Of a stretch of DNA of 64,000 nt, positions 35,286 through 43,865 are shown piece after piece. This stretch comes from an uncultured Candidatus Saccharibacteria bacterium. GTDB lineage: Bacteria > Patescibacteriota > Saccharimonadia > Saccharimonadales > Saccharimonadaceae. The position numbers and the translations under genes are program-made. The notes below the pieces were generated by a model. The model had not been told where the DNA came from and did no database searches. It saw only the letters and a program-made list of their open reading frames with translations. Location: contig CALHKG010000013.1 of NCBI GenBank assembly GCA_938033875.1, positions 1 through 64,000 of the forward strand, in the 5' to 3' direction. Each line of letters opens with the position of its first letter. The stretch's first letter is position 1.

Positions 35286-35639
35286 TTATCTTTTAACAGA
35301 TAGCTTAATTGATAATTCTTGATGTAGGTCGCGTAGTCTGCGCTCGTTTTGGTCGATACGTTGGCGCTGGTTGTTGGCGATATAGAATAGAAAAATAATC
35401 GTCGTAGTTTGTAAAATATCAAACAAGCTTAATTCTGATGAATCAAGTGGCGGATGCCCAAGTGAGATGTTGTATATCGGGAACGACCCCATCAAGGAAA
35501 CCATGATGACTAGCCAAATAATGAGTTGATGACGAAAGCGTGCCGGGCTGACTTTACGCAGTTTGTATTGAGTGATTATATTGATTAGTGCCGCCAGAAT
35601 AATCGGCACATTGAGTAGTATGAGGATAAGATATCTCAT
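35286..35639 (-). CDS. DUF2304-like small membrane protein
   Basis: 117 aa with three helices (about 2-22, 40-60, 73-90) followed by a charged coiled helix (NNQRQRIDQNERRLRDLHQEL). DUF2304-like proteins of this layout commonly sit right behind a DPM-type GT2, as here, where the start overlaps the GT2 stop by 4 bases. It may anchor or regulate that enzyme. Function unknown. Confidence 0.7.
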   Translation of the reverse strand: MRYLILILLNVPIILAALINIITQYKLRKVSPARFRHQLIIWLVIMVSLMGSFPIYNISLGHPPLDSSELSLFDILQTTTIIFLFYIANNQRQRIDQNERRLRDLHQELSIKLSVKR

Positions 35640-36340
35640 TCAAATAACTCCGTTAAACGTTGTTTAAATAATCGCTTGACAATATTGATAGCATTCCAGT
35701 TGTTTTGTCCCTTAGCTCGAGAATAGTCGGTGTAAATAGCTTTAATTGGGTACTCGGCAATATTCATTCCAGACTGTTTGGCACGCCAGATCATTTCAGA
35801 ACAAAATTCATATCCAGTAGATTTCCAGTCAAGATTATCGATTGCTTTTCGTGAGTAGATTCGTAGGCCAGATTGTGAGTCTGTAACATTAGTTCCGAAT
35901 AAAACATAAGTAATGAAGCTTAATCCTTTATTTCCTAAAATTTTTGTTTTTGACATACCATTACTGTTAATTAGTCGACTACCAATCAGTAGGTCTGTAT
36001 TAGAAGTGGAGATTTTTTTAATTCCAGCTAAAATATCTTCTGGGTCATGTTGACCGTCGGCATCCATAGTGGCGGCAATGTCATAATTATTTTGTCGAGC
36101 GTAGGCGAGGCCAGTTAATGTGGCACCTCCAGCTCCGGAATTCAATATATGATCAATAACTATTGCGCCGCCTTTTTTAGCTTGCTCAAGAGTGTCATCT
36201 TTGGACCCATCGTTAATTAGTATAACGTCAATAGAATATTCTTTTTTAGCCTCTGAAAATATTTTCTTAGATTTTTTAATAACATTTTTTATAACGGGGG
36301 CCTCATTGTAGGCAGGAATGATAATACAAACTTTTTTCAT
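35636..36340 (-). CDS. GT2 glycosyltransferase, dolichol/polyprenyl-phosphate type
   Basis: 234 aa, single GT-A domain without membrane helices: IIIPAYNEAPVIKNVI, NDGSKDDT, DADGQHDPEDI metal site, GSRL and DSQSGLRIYSRKAI. This is the DPM1-like group that charges polyprenyl phosphate with a sugar. It starts one base after the rfbA stop and is coupled to the DUF2304-like gene. Confidence 0.9.
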   Translation of the reverse strand: MKKVCIIIPAYNEAPVIKNVIKKSKKIFSEAKKEYSIDVILINDGSKDDTLEQAKKGGAIVIDHILNSGAGGATLTGLAYARQNNYDIAATMDADGQHDPEDILAGIKKISTSNTDLLIGSRLINSNGMSKTKILGNKGLSFITYVLFGTNVTDSQSGLRIYSRKAIDNLDWKSTGYEFCSEMIWRAKQSGMNIAEYPIKAIYTDYSRAKGQNNWNAINIVKRLFKQRLTELFE

Positions 36341-36341
36341 A

Positions 36342-37208
36342 TTATTTATTAATTAACCTTGTAAAATAACTACCATATCCAGATTTAGCAAGTGGTTCGG
36401 ATAGATTTTTTAGCTGATCCTTAGAAATCCAACCGTTATAAAAGGCGATTTTTTCAGGACTGCCAATAATTCTACCAGTTCGTTTTTGGATAACTCTAAC
36501 GAAGTCGGATGCATCAGTTAAGCTATCAATTGTTCCTGTATCCAACCAAACATCTCCATTGTCTAAGGTCTGAACTTGCAATTTACCGCGACGTAAATAT
36601 TCTGCATTAATGGATGTAATTTCTAATTCTCCTCGAGCTGACGGTTTTACGTTTTTAGCAATCTCTACTACGTCATTATCATAAAAATATAAGCCGACAA
36701 CTGCGAAGTGGGATTTTGGGTAAGTTGGTTTTTCTTCAATTGATATTGCCTGATTTTGATCATCAAATTCAACGACACCGTACCTTTCTGGGTCAGATAC
36801 TTTGTAGGCAAAAACTGTGCCTCCGTCTGGATCTGTACATTCCCGCAGAGACTCATCTAAACGCTCTCCATAAAATATATTATCTCCTAACACTAGAGCT
36901 ACTTTATCGTCACCAATAAAATCTTCACCAATAATAAAAGCTTGCGCCAGACCGTCTGGTGTAGGTTGAACAGCATATTCTAAATTTATACCCCACTGCG
37001 AGCCATCACCAAGAAGTTTCTTGAAGCCGTTTTGATCGTCTGGAGTAGTGATTATTAAAATATCACGAATTCCTGCTTGCATTAATGTGGTTAGCGGATA
37101 GTAAATCATTGGCTTGTCGTAAATAGGCATCAACTGTTTACTTATGGCTTTTGTAATTGGCCATAGACGCGTACCCGATCCGCCCGCTAAAATTATTCCC
37201 CTCATCAT
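36342..37208 (-). CDS. rfbA: Glucose-1-phosphate thymidylyltransferase
   Basis: 288 aa, full length. MMRGIILAGGSGTRLWPITKAISKQLMPIYDKPMIYYPL contains the nucleotide-binding GGSGTRL and the catalytic Lys region; LGDNIFYG, EEKP and WLDTGT are all present. First step of dTDP-L-rhamnose synthesis: dTTP + glucose-1-phosphate to dTDP-glucose. It has its own TATAAT (37234-37229, minus) and AAAGGAG ribosome site in the 86-bp gap after rfbD, so it can be expressed separately from rfbBCD. Confidence 0.96.
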   Translation of the reverse strand: MMRGIILAGGSGTRLWPITKAISKQLMPIYDKPMIYYPLTTLMQAGIRDILIITTPDDQNGFKKLLGDGSQWGINLEYAVQPTPDGLAQAFIIGEDFIGDDKVALVLGDNIFYGERLDESLRECTDPDGGTVFAYKVSDPERYGVVEFDDQNQAISIEEKPTYPKSHFAVVGLYFYDNDVVEIAKNVKPSARGELEITSINAEYLRRGKLQVQTLDNGDVWLDTGTIDSLTDASDFVRVIQKRTGRIIGSPEKIAFYNGWISKDQLKNLSEPLAKSGYGSYFTRLINK

Positions 37209-37294
37209 ATTCTCCTTTATGTTGTATGATTATATATCTATGATTCGACAGTATCAAGGTTAAGCGGTTTTGAGATTAACGGAGGTTGTATTTT

Positions 37295-38146
37295 TTAGGC
37301 GTTGTTCGAGACATATTGCCTTAAGTCTTCCTCCCAGTTACGGCTTTGAAATCCCGTAGAGTGTAGTTTATCTAGGCTCATATCACTATTGAGCGGTCGT
37401 GGCGCAACTCCCTGCTTGTTGGCAAAATATTCTGCGGTAGTTGTATTAGAAACGATTAAGTCTTTATGATTAGATAATTCAAATATTTTTCTAGTAATGT
37501 CCGCCCAAGAAGCGAGTGGTCCGTCATTTGTTGCGTTATAAGTTCCGAACGGAGCTTTAGTTGATAATAGATGGTCTATAATACGCACTAGCTCACTGGT
37601 AAACGTTAAACGGCCTATTTGATCATTAACAACGGTTGGTGAGATATTTTTTTCCGCCAATCCCAGCATAGTGCGGACGAAGTTTTTACCTTCACCAATC
37701 ACCCAAGTGGTGCGCAGTAAATAAAACTTATCGAGCTGCTCAACGAGCAGATCTCCGGCCGCTTTTGATGCGCCATAAACACTCAGTGGGCTGAAGTCCT
37801 CATTTTCAGAATGAGGTTCTTTCGTCCCGTCAAATACATAATCGCTAGAAATATGCACTAAAGTTATATTGTGAGTGCGGCAAACTCGAGTTAGGTTTGC
37901 GATCGCTGAGGCATTAACCTTCCAGGCTGCTAGACGGCCTTCTGGTGTTTCCGCGCCGTCAACATTAGTAAAGGCTGCTGCGTTTAAAATAATTGATACT
38001 CCTGACCAACCAAAGGACTCGACCGACTGGCGATTGGTTATGTCCAGTTCTGCTTGGTCAGCAAACTTAGCATTGGGATATTGCTCTCGCAATGCCGTAC
38101 CGAGCTGTCCGTTGGCGCCAGTTATGAAAAGCTTACTATCGTCCAT
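37295..38146 (-). CDS. rfbD: dTDP-4-dehydrorhamnose reductase
   Basis: 283 aa. Rossmann GANGQLGTAL at residues 9-18, HISSDYVFDG and the catalytic YGASKAAGD, a typical SDR-type RmlD. It performs the final NAD(P)H reduction to dTDP-L-rhamnose. Four bases separate it from rfbC. In Streptococci and Bifidobacteria the epimerase and reductase are often fused; here they are adjacent but separate. Confidence 0.95.
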   Translation of the reverse strand: MDDSKLFITGANGQLGTALREQYPNAKFADQAELDITNRQSVESFGWSGVSIILNAAAFTNVDGAETPEGRLAAWKVNASAIANLTRVCRTHNITLVHISSDYVFDGTKEPHSENEDFSPLSVYGASKAAGDLLVEQLDKFYLLRTTWVIGEGKNFVRTMLGLAEKNISPTVVNDQIGRLTFTSELVRIIDHLLSTKAPFGTYNATNDGPLASWADITRKIFELSNHKDLIVSNTTTAEYFANKQGVAPRPLNSDMSLDKLHSTGFQSRNWEEDLRQYVSNNA

Positions 38147-38150
38147 AATT

Positions 38151-38717
38151 TTATACCTCCATAGGAATTACATTACTTAATAGTGGATGTGCGGCATCTT
38201 TTTCGGAAATAATTGCTTGATCCTTATTGATTGGCCAGTTGATCTTTAGCTCTGGATCAAATAAATTAACAAAAGTATATTTAGCATCTGGGAACCAATG
38301 AGCATCAACTAGATATGTGTAGGCGACATTATCATCAAGTGTTTGATAGCCGTTAGCTACGCCTTTAGGGACGAAAATTGCCGTACCCGGATTAATCTCG
38401 TGCGTGAAAACTTGGCCGAAGCTATCTCCTTTACGAAGGTCACACCAAGCTCCAAAAACACGCCCATTGGCTGTTGAAATGAATTTGTTCCAAGGCTCAG
38501 CGTGAAGTCCACGAGTGGCGCCAGTTTTGTCATTGAAGCTGATATTGTTTTGTACGATATCGAACGACGGTAAGCCTAAGGCTTCCATTTTTTCTTTTTG
38601 ATAATTCTCTTTGAACCAGCCGCGATTGTCGCCATGTACGGGTAATTTAATAACAAATAACCCTGGAATTGACGATTCGGTGACTGTAAGTTCATTGTAG
38701 TTGGTTGGGTCAAACAT
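38151..38717 (-). CDS. rfbC: dTDP-4-dehydrorhamnose 3,5-epimerase family protein
   Basis: 188 aa, cupin fold. TRGLHAEPWNKFI holds the catalytic His region, with DLRKGDSFG, FVPKGVANGYQTL and SEKDAAHP behind it. The RGLHAEPWNK variant instead of RGLHYQ is the form I associate with actinobacterial and streptococcal enzymes, including the RmlC-RmlD fusions. Converts the 4-keto-6-deoxy-glucose intermediate to the rhamno configuration. Confidence 0.92.
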   Translation of the reverse strand: MFDPTNYNELTVTESSIPGLFVIKLPVHGDNRGWFKENYQKEKMEALGLPSFDIVQNNISFNDKTGATRGLHAEPWNKFISTANGRVFGAWCDLRKGDSFGQVFTHEINPGTAIFVPKGVANGYQTLDDNVAYTYLVDAHWFPDAKYTFVNLFDPELKINWPINKDQAIISEKDAAHPLLSNVIPMEV

Positions 38718-38719
38718 AA

Positions 38720-39733
38720 TTATTGTCCTTGTTTTGCATAAGCTGCTTCAACGGTGTCTTTTTGGGCGCGCCACCAGTCTTCGTGTTCGCGATACCAGTT
38801 AATAGTTTGCATTAATCCATCGTGCATACCGGTTTTATTATCTGTGTATTGCGGTTGCCATCCTAACTCGCGGCGTAACTTGCTGGAATCCATTGCGTAA
38901 CGCATATCATGACCTGGACGATCGTTGACATGTTCGTACCAATCTTTACCTTTACCCATTAGATCACAAATCAATTCAATCACCATCTTATTATTAACGT
39001 GATCATTATCTGCGCCAATGATGTAGGTTTCTCCTAGAACGCCTTTTTCTAGGATTAAATGAACCGCTGAGTTATGATCATCAACATGAATCCAGTCGCG
39101 TACTTGTTCACCGGTGCCATAAAGTTTTGGTTTGATATCACTTAAAATATTGGTAATCTGACGCGGAATAAACTTTTCAATGTGTTGGTATGGTCCGTAA
39201 TTGTTAGAGCAGTTTGAGATAGTTGCTTTAATACCAAAACTACGAATCCAGGCACGAACTAGCATGTCGCTGGAAGCTTTAGTACTAGAATAGGGACTGG
39301 AAGGCTTGTATGGAGTGTCTTCTGTGAAGCGATTTGGGTCATCAAGCTCTAGATCGCCAAAAACCTCATCAGTTGAGATGTGATGTAGTCTCTTATTATG
39401 TTTTCGAATAGCCTCTAGAATGGTATATGTGCCAATTATATTTGTCTCAACAAATGGCCATGGATTACGTAAAGAATTATCATTGTGACTTTCGGCAGCG
39501 AAGTGCACAACTATGTCATTTTCAGCGACTAATTTGTCTATTAATTCGGCGTCACAAATATCGCCTTCTACGAATGTAATTTGGTCAGCTACAGTTTCCA
39601 AATTAGCACGATTTCCGGCGTAGGTTAATTTGTCAATAACAGTGACTTCATATTCTGGCTTGTGTTTTACGGTGTAATGCACAAAATTCGAGCCAATGAA
39701 TCCCGCGCCTCCCGTGACTAGCATCTTTGTCAT
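38720..39733 (-). CDS. rfbB: dTDP-glucose 4,6-dehydratase
   Basis: 337 aa. NAD-binding GGAGFIGSNFVHY at residues 8-20, STDEVFGDLE with the catalytic Asp-Glu, YSSTKASSD with Tyr/Lys, and NNYGPYQ. Second step of the dTDP-L-rhamnose pathway. First gene of the rfbB-C-D transcript; a TATACT box six bases upstream of ATG predicts a leaderless message. Confidence 0.96.
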   Translation of the reverse strand: MTKMLVTGGAGFIGSNFVHYTVKHKPEYEVTVIDKLTYAGNRANLETVADQITFVEGDICDAELIDKLVAENDIVVHFAAESHNDNSLRNPWPFVETNIIGTYTILEAIRKHNKRLHHISTDEVFGDLELDDPNRFTEDTPYKPSSPYSSTKASSDMLVRAWIRSFGIKATISNCSNNYGPYQHIEKFIPRQITNILSDIKPKLYGTGEQVRDWIHVDDHNSAVHLILEKGVLGETYIIGADNDHVNNKMVIELICDLMGKGKDWYEHVNDRPGHDMRYAMDSSKLRRELGWQPQYTDNKTGMHDGLMQTINWYREHEDWWRAQKDTVEAAYAKQGQ

Positions 39734-39739
39734 AACTAT

Positions 39740-39745
39740 AGTATA
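39740..39745 (-). promoter_or_regulatory. -10 box of rfbBCD, leaderless type
   Basis: TATACT on the minus strand, then exactly six bases, then the ATG at 39733. Confidence 0.5.
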
Positions 39746-39750
39746 TCAGG

Positions 39751-39756
39751 TATAAT
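39751..39756 (+). promoter_or_regulatory. -10 box of the cytidylyltransferase-like gene
   Basis: TATAAT on plus; +1 near 39763 leaves an 18-base leader containing GAGGAGG before ATG 39781. It is back to back with the rfbB box, five bases away. Confidence 0.5.
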
Positions 39757-39780
39757 AGAGAAGTTATAGAGGAGGATATT

Positions 39781-40218
39781 ATGAAAGTTGTAATTGTTAG
39801 CGGCTATTTTAATCCATTACACGGTGGGCATTTAGATATGATTGAAGCGGCTGCAAAAATGGGTGATTATTTGATTGTAGTGGTGAATAACGACAAACAG
39901 CAATTGCTAAAAAAGGGAAAAATTATCCTTAATGAGGAAAATCGACTCCGCTTAATGCGAGCATTAAAGGGTGTGGATCAGGTGATGCTTTCTATCGATG
40001 AAGAGCCTCCGGTTACAGAAACCTTAGAAATGATCGCTCGGCAATATCCGGGATGTCAATTGGTGTTTGCAAATGGTGGCGATAGATCGGCACCGGAAGT
40101 TGTTCCAGAGCGTGATGTTTGCGAAAAGTACAACATCAAAATGGTCTATGGAGTTGGTGGCTCAAATAAAGCAGACTCGTCTACTCGAATTAATCAAGCT
40201 ACTGGACAGGAAAGCTAA
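39781..40218 (+). CDS. Cytidylyl/adenylyltransferase-like nucleotidyltransferase
   Basis: 145 aa single-domain HIGH-superfamily enzyme: VSGYFNPLHGGHLDMI contains the HxGH nucleotide motif, and the family end motif is seen as SSTRIN (like SSTxI). This group includes glycerol-3-phosphate cytidylyltransferase (TagD) and RfaE-type adenylyltransferases, which activate phosphorylated precursors for surface polymers. Substrate cannot be decided. Divergent from rfbB, convergent with the GT4 at 40221, leaving two bases between stops. Confidence 0.88.
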   Translation: MKVVIVSGYFNPLHGGHLDMIEAAAKMGDYLIVVVNNDKQQLLKKGKIILNEENRLRLMRALKGVDQVMLSIDEEPPVTETLEMIARQYPGCQLVFANGGDRSAPEVVPERDVCEKYNIKMVYGVGGSNKADSSTRINQATGQES

Positions 40219-40220
40219 TC

Positions 40221-41318
40221 TCAACTTTTCCGACCATATTTTTCATATACAGCCAAAGTTTGCTCGGCCATGCGCTGCCATGAAAATGTCTTAACGTGTT
40301 TCTTGCCTTTTTTAACGAGTTCATTGCGTAATTTGTCGTCAGATAAGATGTCGTCAATTGATTTTACTATATCCTCGACGCTGAAAGGATCAAAATAGTG
40401 AGCAGCATCACCGTGGGTTTCTGGCAAGCAAGTGGCTGTGCTCGAAGCGACTGGTGCGCCGTGTAGCATTGCCTCTAATCCTGGCAAACCAAATCCTTCA
40501 CTGAGCGAAGGGAAGCAATAAACTGCCGTATTTTCGTACATCCAGCGCAATTGCTCGTCTGATATAAAGCCGGTAAACACGACGTTTTTAATTCCACGCT
40601 CATTTACATATGTCTCGTGGCGAGCGTAATTACTGTCTTTTTTACCAGCCAAGGCAAGTGTCAATTCTGGATATTTTTTTTGCAACAAAGCAAAAGCGTC
40701 AATTAGCCGTCGAAGGTTTTTATGTGGTGTTGGTCTACCGATATACATAATGAATTTTTTGCCAATCAACTCGTCAACAGGTTCGTTGCCTTTTGGTAAC
40801 TTATCCGCAGATTCCAAAGTTACAGTAATTTTCTCTGGGTTTACGCCGGTGAATTTAATCAAATCATTTTTTACGAAGTTGGAAATTGTAATAATATGTG
40901 AAGATTTTTTAGCGACTTTTTTATTGACCCATTTATAAATTTGCTGCTTAATCCAGAAAACGACAGGATTTTTATCTGGATTCCTAAATCTGACAGTGGT
41001 CAAATCTTGCATCGTAGTAACAACTGGACTGGAATTATACCAAACAGGCTGCTGAACCATCGCAAAATGAACTAAGTCTGGATGGAGGCTTTCAAGTTGT
41101 TTCTTAAAGCCGATTTGCTCAGCGAAAGTGTATTCTTTGTAGGGACAAATGACTTTTTTAAAGCGCGGATTGCTCGGCTGCCAACTATCAAAATCCTTTG
41201 GCTTGAGCAGAATAACATAATCGTTTTTATTATCAATTTTCTGCAAATAATGAATCAGCCGTTCGATGTACCGACCAGTGCTAGTCCTTAATGTTCGGGC
41301 GTCAATTACGATTTTCAC
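40221..41318 (-). CDS. GT4 glycosyltransferase
   Basis: 365 aa from GTG 41318, chosen over ATG 41345 because AAGGA sits just upstream and the protein then begins with the usual KIVIDARTLRTSTGRYIERL. C-terminal half: MYIGRPTPHKNLRRLIDAF, FTGFISDEQL and the donor motif SEGFGLPGLEAML (EX7E). WbaZ/mannosyltransferase-like. It overlaps the previous gene's end by 17 bases; part of a four-gene minus-strand run 45246 to 40221. Confidence 0.88.
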   Translation of the reverse strand: MKIVIDARTLRTSTGRYIERLIHYLQKIDNKNDYVILLKPKDFDSWQPSNPRFKKVICPYKEYTFAEQIGFKKQLESLHPDLVHFAMVQQPVWYNSSPVVTTMQDLTTVRFRNPDKNPVVFWIKQQIYKWVNKKVAKKSSHIITISNFVKNDLIKFTGVNPEKITVTLESADKLPKGNEPVDELIGKKFIMYIGRPTPHKNLRRLIDAFALLQKKYPELTLALAGKKDSNYARHETYVNERGIKNVVFTGFISDEQLRWMYENTAVYCFPSLSEGFGLPGLEAMLHGAPVASSTATCLPETHGDAAHYFDPFSVEDIVKSIDDILSDDKLRNELVKKGKKHVKTFSWQRMAEQTLAVYEKYGRKS

Positions 41319-42444
41319 GATAATGTTCCTTCCATGATTTATCAACTATATTTTTTATCGCTTTATGGAAAATTGCAGCTGAAAATTCGTTTGCCGTGGC
41401 TGAGATTTTTGTTGGTGAAACTTTTTTACCAGGAAGTTTCTCTAAGGTTTCTATCAATGAAGAATCTGTTTGCCCAGAAAAGAACCAGCCGTTTTTCTCG
41501 GGTTTTATATAATCAAGTGCGCCACCAGCTTCATACGCAACCACTGGAATACCAGACGCCAACGCTTCGACTGGCGCAATTCCGAAATCTTCGTGTGAAC
41601 AAAAAATAAACAAATCTGCTTTTTTAATATATTTTTCTCGTGTGACATTATCGACGAATCCTAAGAAATTAGTATGTTTATCGGCGATATTTTTTAGATT
41701 ATCAACGTCTGGACCTTTTCCGATAATATCTAATTGCCAGCCAAGTTTCTGACAAGCTTTAATAGCAATATCAAGCCGTTTCATTGGCACAATTCGCCCC
41801 CAAATCAGACAGCGAGGTTTTTTGGGGATGGACGTTTGCTTGCGATTTTTAGCAAGCGGCGAAAAACTCGACACGTCAATTGGCGGAAAAATAATCGTAC
41901 TTTTTCGCTGGTAAAACTCTTCAATATCAGCCTGAATTCCCGTAGAGTTGGCGATAAAAACATCAACTTGCTGAGCAGCGTTAAAATCTCGTTTTTTCAG
42001 TGGTCGGACTAGGGTTTTTAAGCCTAGGCGTGCCAGCCATTGCGGACGGAAACTTGGTCGTTTGATGTATTCGTCATAATGTCGCCAATAAAAATGTGTT
42101 GGCGTGTGGCAATAACAAATATGAAGTTGATCTGGTCTGGATTTGCGGACGAATTTTGCCTCGCCATTTCCCGAACTGGAGATGATAATGTCAAATTCGC
42201 TAAGATCAAGCTTAGCAAACCACCACTGTCTAAGAAGCGGCAGCAATCGTCGAATTTTTGAAAACGGCCATCTTTGTAAATAGCCGGTAACGACTTTGTT
42301 ATCTAATCTTTCTCGCCATTCATCGCTACAAAAAGAAGTGTAAATTGGCGCATCTGGGTACAATTTGTGAATTTCCAAAACGACTTTTTCGGCTCCGCCG
42401 CCGTAAATCCAATCGTGAACTATGGCAATTTTTGGCTTACTCAT
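41302..42444 (-). CDS. GT4 glycosyltransferase
   Basis: 380 aa. N-terminus KIAIVHDWIYGGGAEKVVLEI with the Gly loop; IICYCHTPTHFYW-like segment near residue 110; C-terminal LIWGRIVPMKRLDIAIKAC and SHEDFGIAPVEALASG (EX7E). Typical of WcaI/mannosyl-transferase-like enzymes acting after the sugar-phosphate transferase. Start overlaps the stop of that enzyme by one base. Confidence 0.9.
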   Translation of the reverse strand: MSKPKIAIVHDWIYGGGAEKVVLEIHKLYPDAPIYTSFCSDEWRERLDNKVVTGYLQRWPFSKIRRLLPLLRQWWFAKLDLSEFDIIISSSGNGEAKFVRKSRPDQLHICYCHTPTHFYWRHYDEYIKRPSFRPQWLARLGLKTLVRPLKKRDFNAAQQVDVFIANSTGIQADIEEFYQRKSTIIFPPIDVSSFSPLAKNRKQTSIPKKPRCLIWGRIVPMKRLDIAIKACQKLGWQLDIIGKGPDVDNLKNIADKHTNFLGFVDNVTREKYIKKADLFIFCSHEDFGIAPVEALASGIPVVAYEAGGALDYIKPEKNGWFFSGQTDSSLIETLEKLPGKKVSPTKISATANEFSAAIFHKAIKNIVDKSWKEHYRENRN

Positions 42445-43865
42445 TAATTATCTTTCTGGAAAATAACCAAGCAGGTTTTTAATAAAATCGTGATGTCCAT
42501 CCAGATACTCCAGTTCTGGACATAATATAAGTCAATTCGTCGACGCTCTTCAAAGCTGATGCTGCGTCGGCCAGATACTACTGCAAGTCCAGTGAGTCCT
42601 GATTTGACTGCTAGCAAAACATGTTTTTTGTCGTAGGCGCTTAACTCGTGTGGCACTAGCGCTCGCGGTCCAACTAGGCTGATGTCGCCCTTTACGACGT
42701 TAAATAACTGCGGCAATTCATCAAGACTAAAGCGACGAATGAATCGACCAACTGGCGTCACGCGAAAATCACGATCAAGCTTGTCGCCGTTTTTACGGTA
42801 TTCTTCAATTAGCTCAGGCTTACCAACCATTCGAAAGACCTCTTCGTCGGTTTTGCCGTCAAACTTTGCATAATGTGAGCGAAATTTGTAGACCTTAAAC
42901 GGTCGATTGTAACGAGTGAGACGTTTCTGTTGTTTGCCGTGCATTAAAATCGGTCCCGCTGGGTCGCTAATTTTTACGGCGATTGCCACCAAAAGCATAA
43001 TTGGCGAGGCGATGATAATCCCAATTGTTCCACCGATAATGTCCATAATTCGCTTAACAATTCGCCCATAACCCATCAACGGCGTCGGATGAGTGTGAAT
43101 TAGCGGCACGGAGTCGATGATATCAATAGTGTGCTTGGTGGTCATAATTCCGTCGAATTCCGGCGCTTGATAGAAATCCAGATAATGTTTCTGGGCAATT
43201 TGATAATGTTCGCTAACGTTTTTTGAGTCGGTTTGGATGATGACGTCAATTTTATCTCTGGTGAGCGCCGACTCTAATGACGAGCGTCGAAGCTTTTTTA
43301 ATTCAATAGGAATGAATTGGGTTTGCGCGACAATTCCGCTAATCTTAAAGCCGGTTAACGGATTGGTTTCTATAAAATCAGCCAAAACGTGAGTTAAATC
43401 ACAATTGCCAATTAATATAACACGGCGCGCCCCCAAGCCGCGCTTTAATAGTTTCAGACGAACGATATTGGCGGCGCTGCGGAAAATCATTAGTAAGATG
43501 AAGCCAATTCCGGTGGCGTAAACCGCGACAAGCTTGGCTGGGAATAATGGAGTATTGGTAAAGAACGTCACAGAAATCATTATCATAATTCCAGTGATTG
43601 ACGCCAAAAGTATTCGCCCAAAGTTTCGCAATGGGTGCGTGTAAATCTCTCGGTCGTATAAGCCAAAGAAATAGAACATCACGATCCACAACGGTAGTGT
43701 CATAAAAATGGAGGTGATAAAATCCATGGCATTGATACTGATATGGAATGGTCTAGGATCCAGGGAGATTCGCAAAATATAGGCAATAGTAAATGCGCTC
43801 AATAAAGCTAAGATATCAAGGACGACCAGAACAATTTTGAAGTAAAAATCAGACTTTTTCCGCAT
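42444..43865 (-). CDS. Polyprenyl-phosphate sugar-1-phosphate transferase (WcaJ-like)
   Basis: 473 aa. Four N-terminal helices (about 10-120), a central Rossmann-like CoA-binding-type region (RVILIGNCDLTHVLADFIE) and the bacterial sugar transferase domain (about 265-473): hydrophobic hairpin IIGGTIGIIIASPIMLL, KVYKFRS, RFSLDELPQLFNV, SLVGPRA. It starts glycan assembly by moving sugar-1-phosphate onto undecaprenyl phosphate. It overlaps the Wzy-like gene by 17 bases and precedes two GT4 enzymes, a logical assembly order. Confidence 0.94.
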   Translation of the reverse strand: MRKKSDFYFKIVLVVLDILALLSAFTIAYILRISLDPRPFHISINAMDFITSIFMTLPLWIVMFYFFGLYDREIYTHPLRNFGRILLASITGIMIMISVTFFTNTPLFPAKLVAVYATGIGFILLMIFRSAANIVRLKLLKRGLGARRVILIGNCDLTHVLADFIETNPLTGFKISGIVAQTQFIPIELKKLRRSSLESALTRDKIDVIIQTDSKNVSEHYQIAQKHYLDFYQAPEFDGIMTTKHTIDIIDSVPLIHTHPTPLMGYGRIVKRIMDIIGGTIGIIIASPIMLLVAIAVKISDPAGPILMHGKQQKRLTRYNRPFKVYKFRSHYAKFDGKTDEEVFRMVGKPELIEEYRKNGDKLDRDFRVTPVGRFIRRFSLDELPQLFNVVKGDISLVGPRALVPHELSAYDKKHVLLAVKSGLTGLAVVSGRRSISFEERRRIDLYYVQNWSIWMDITILLKTCLVIFQKDN

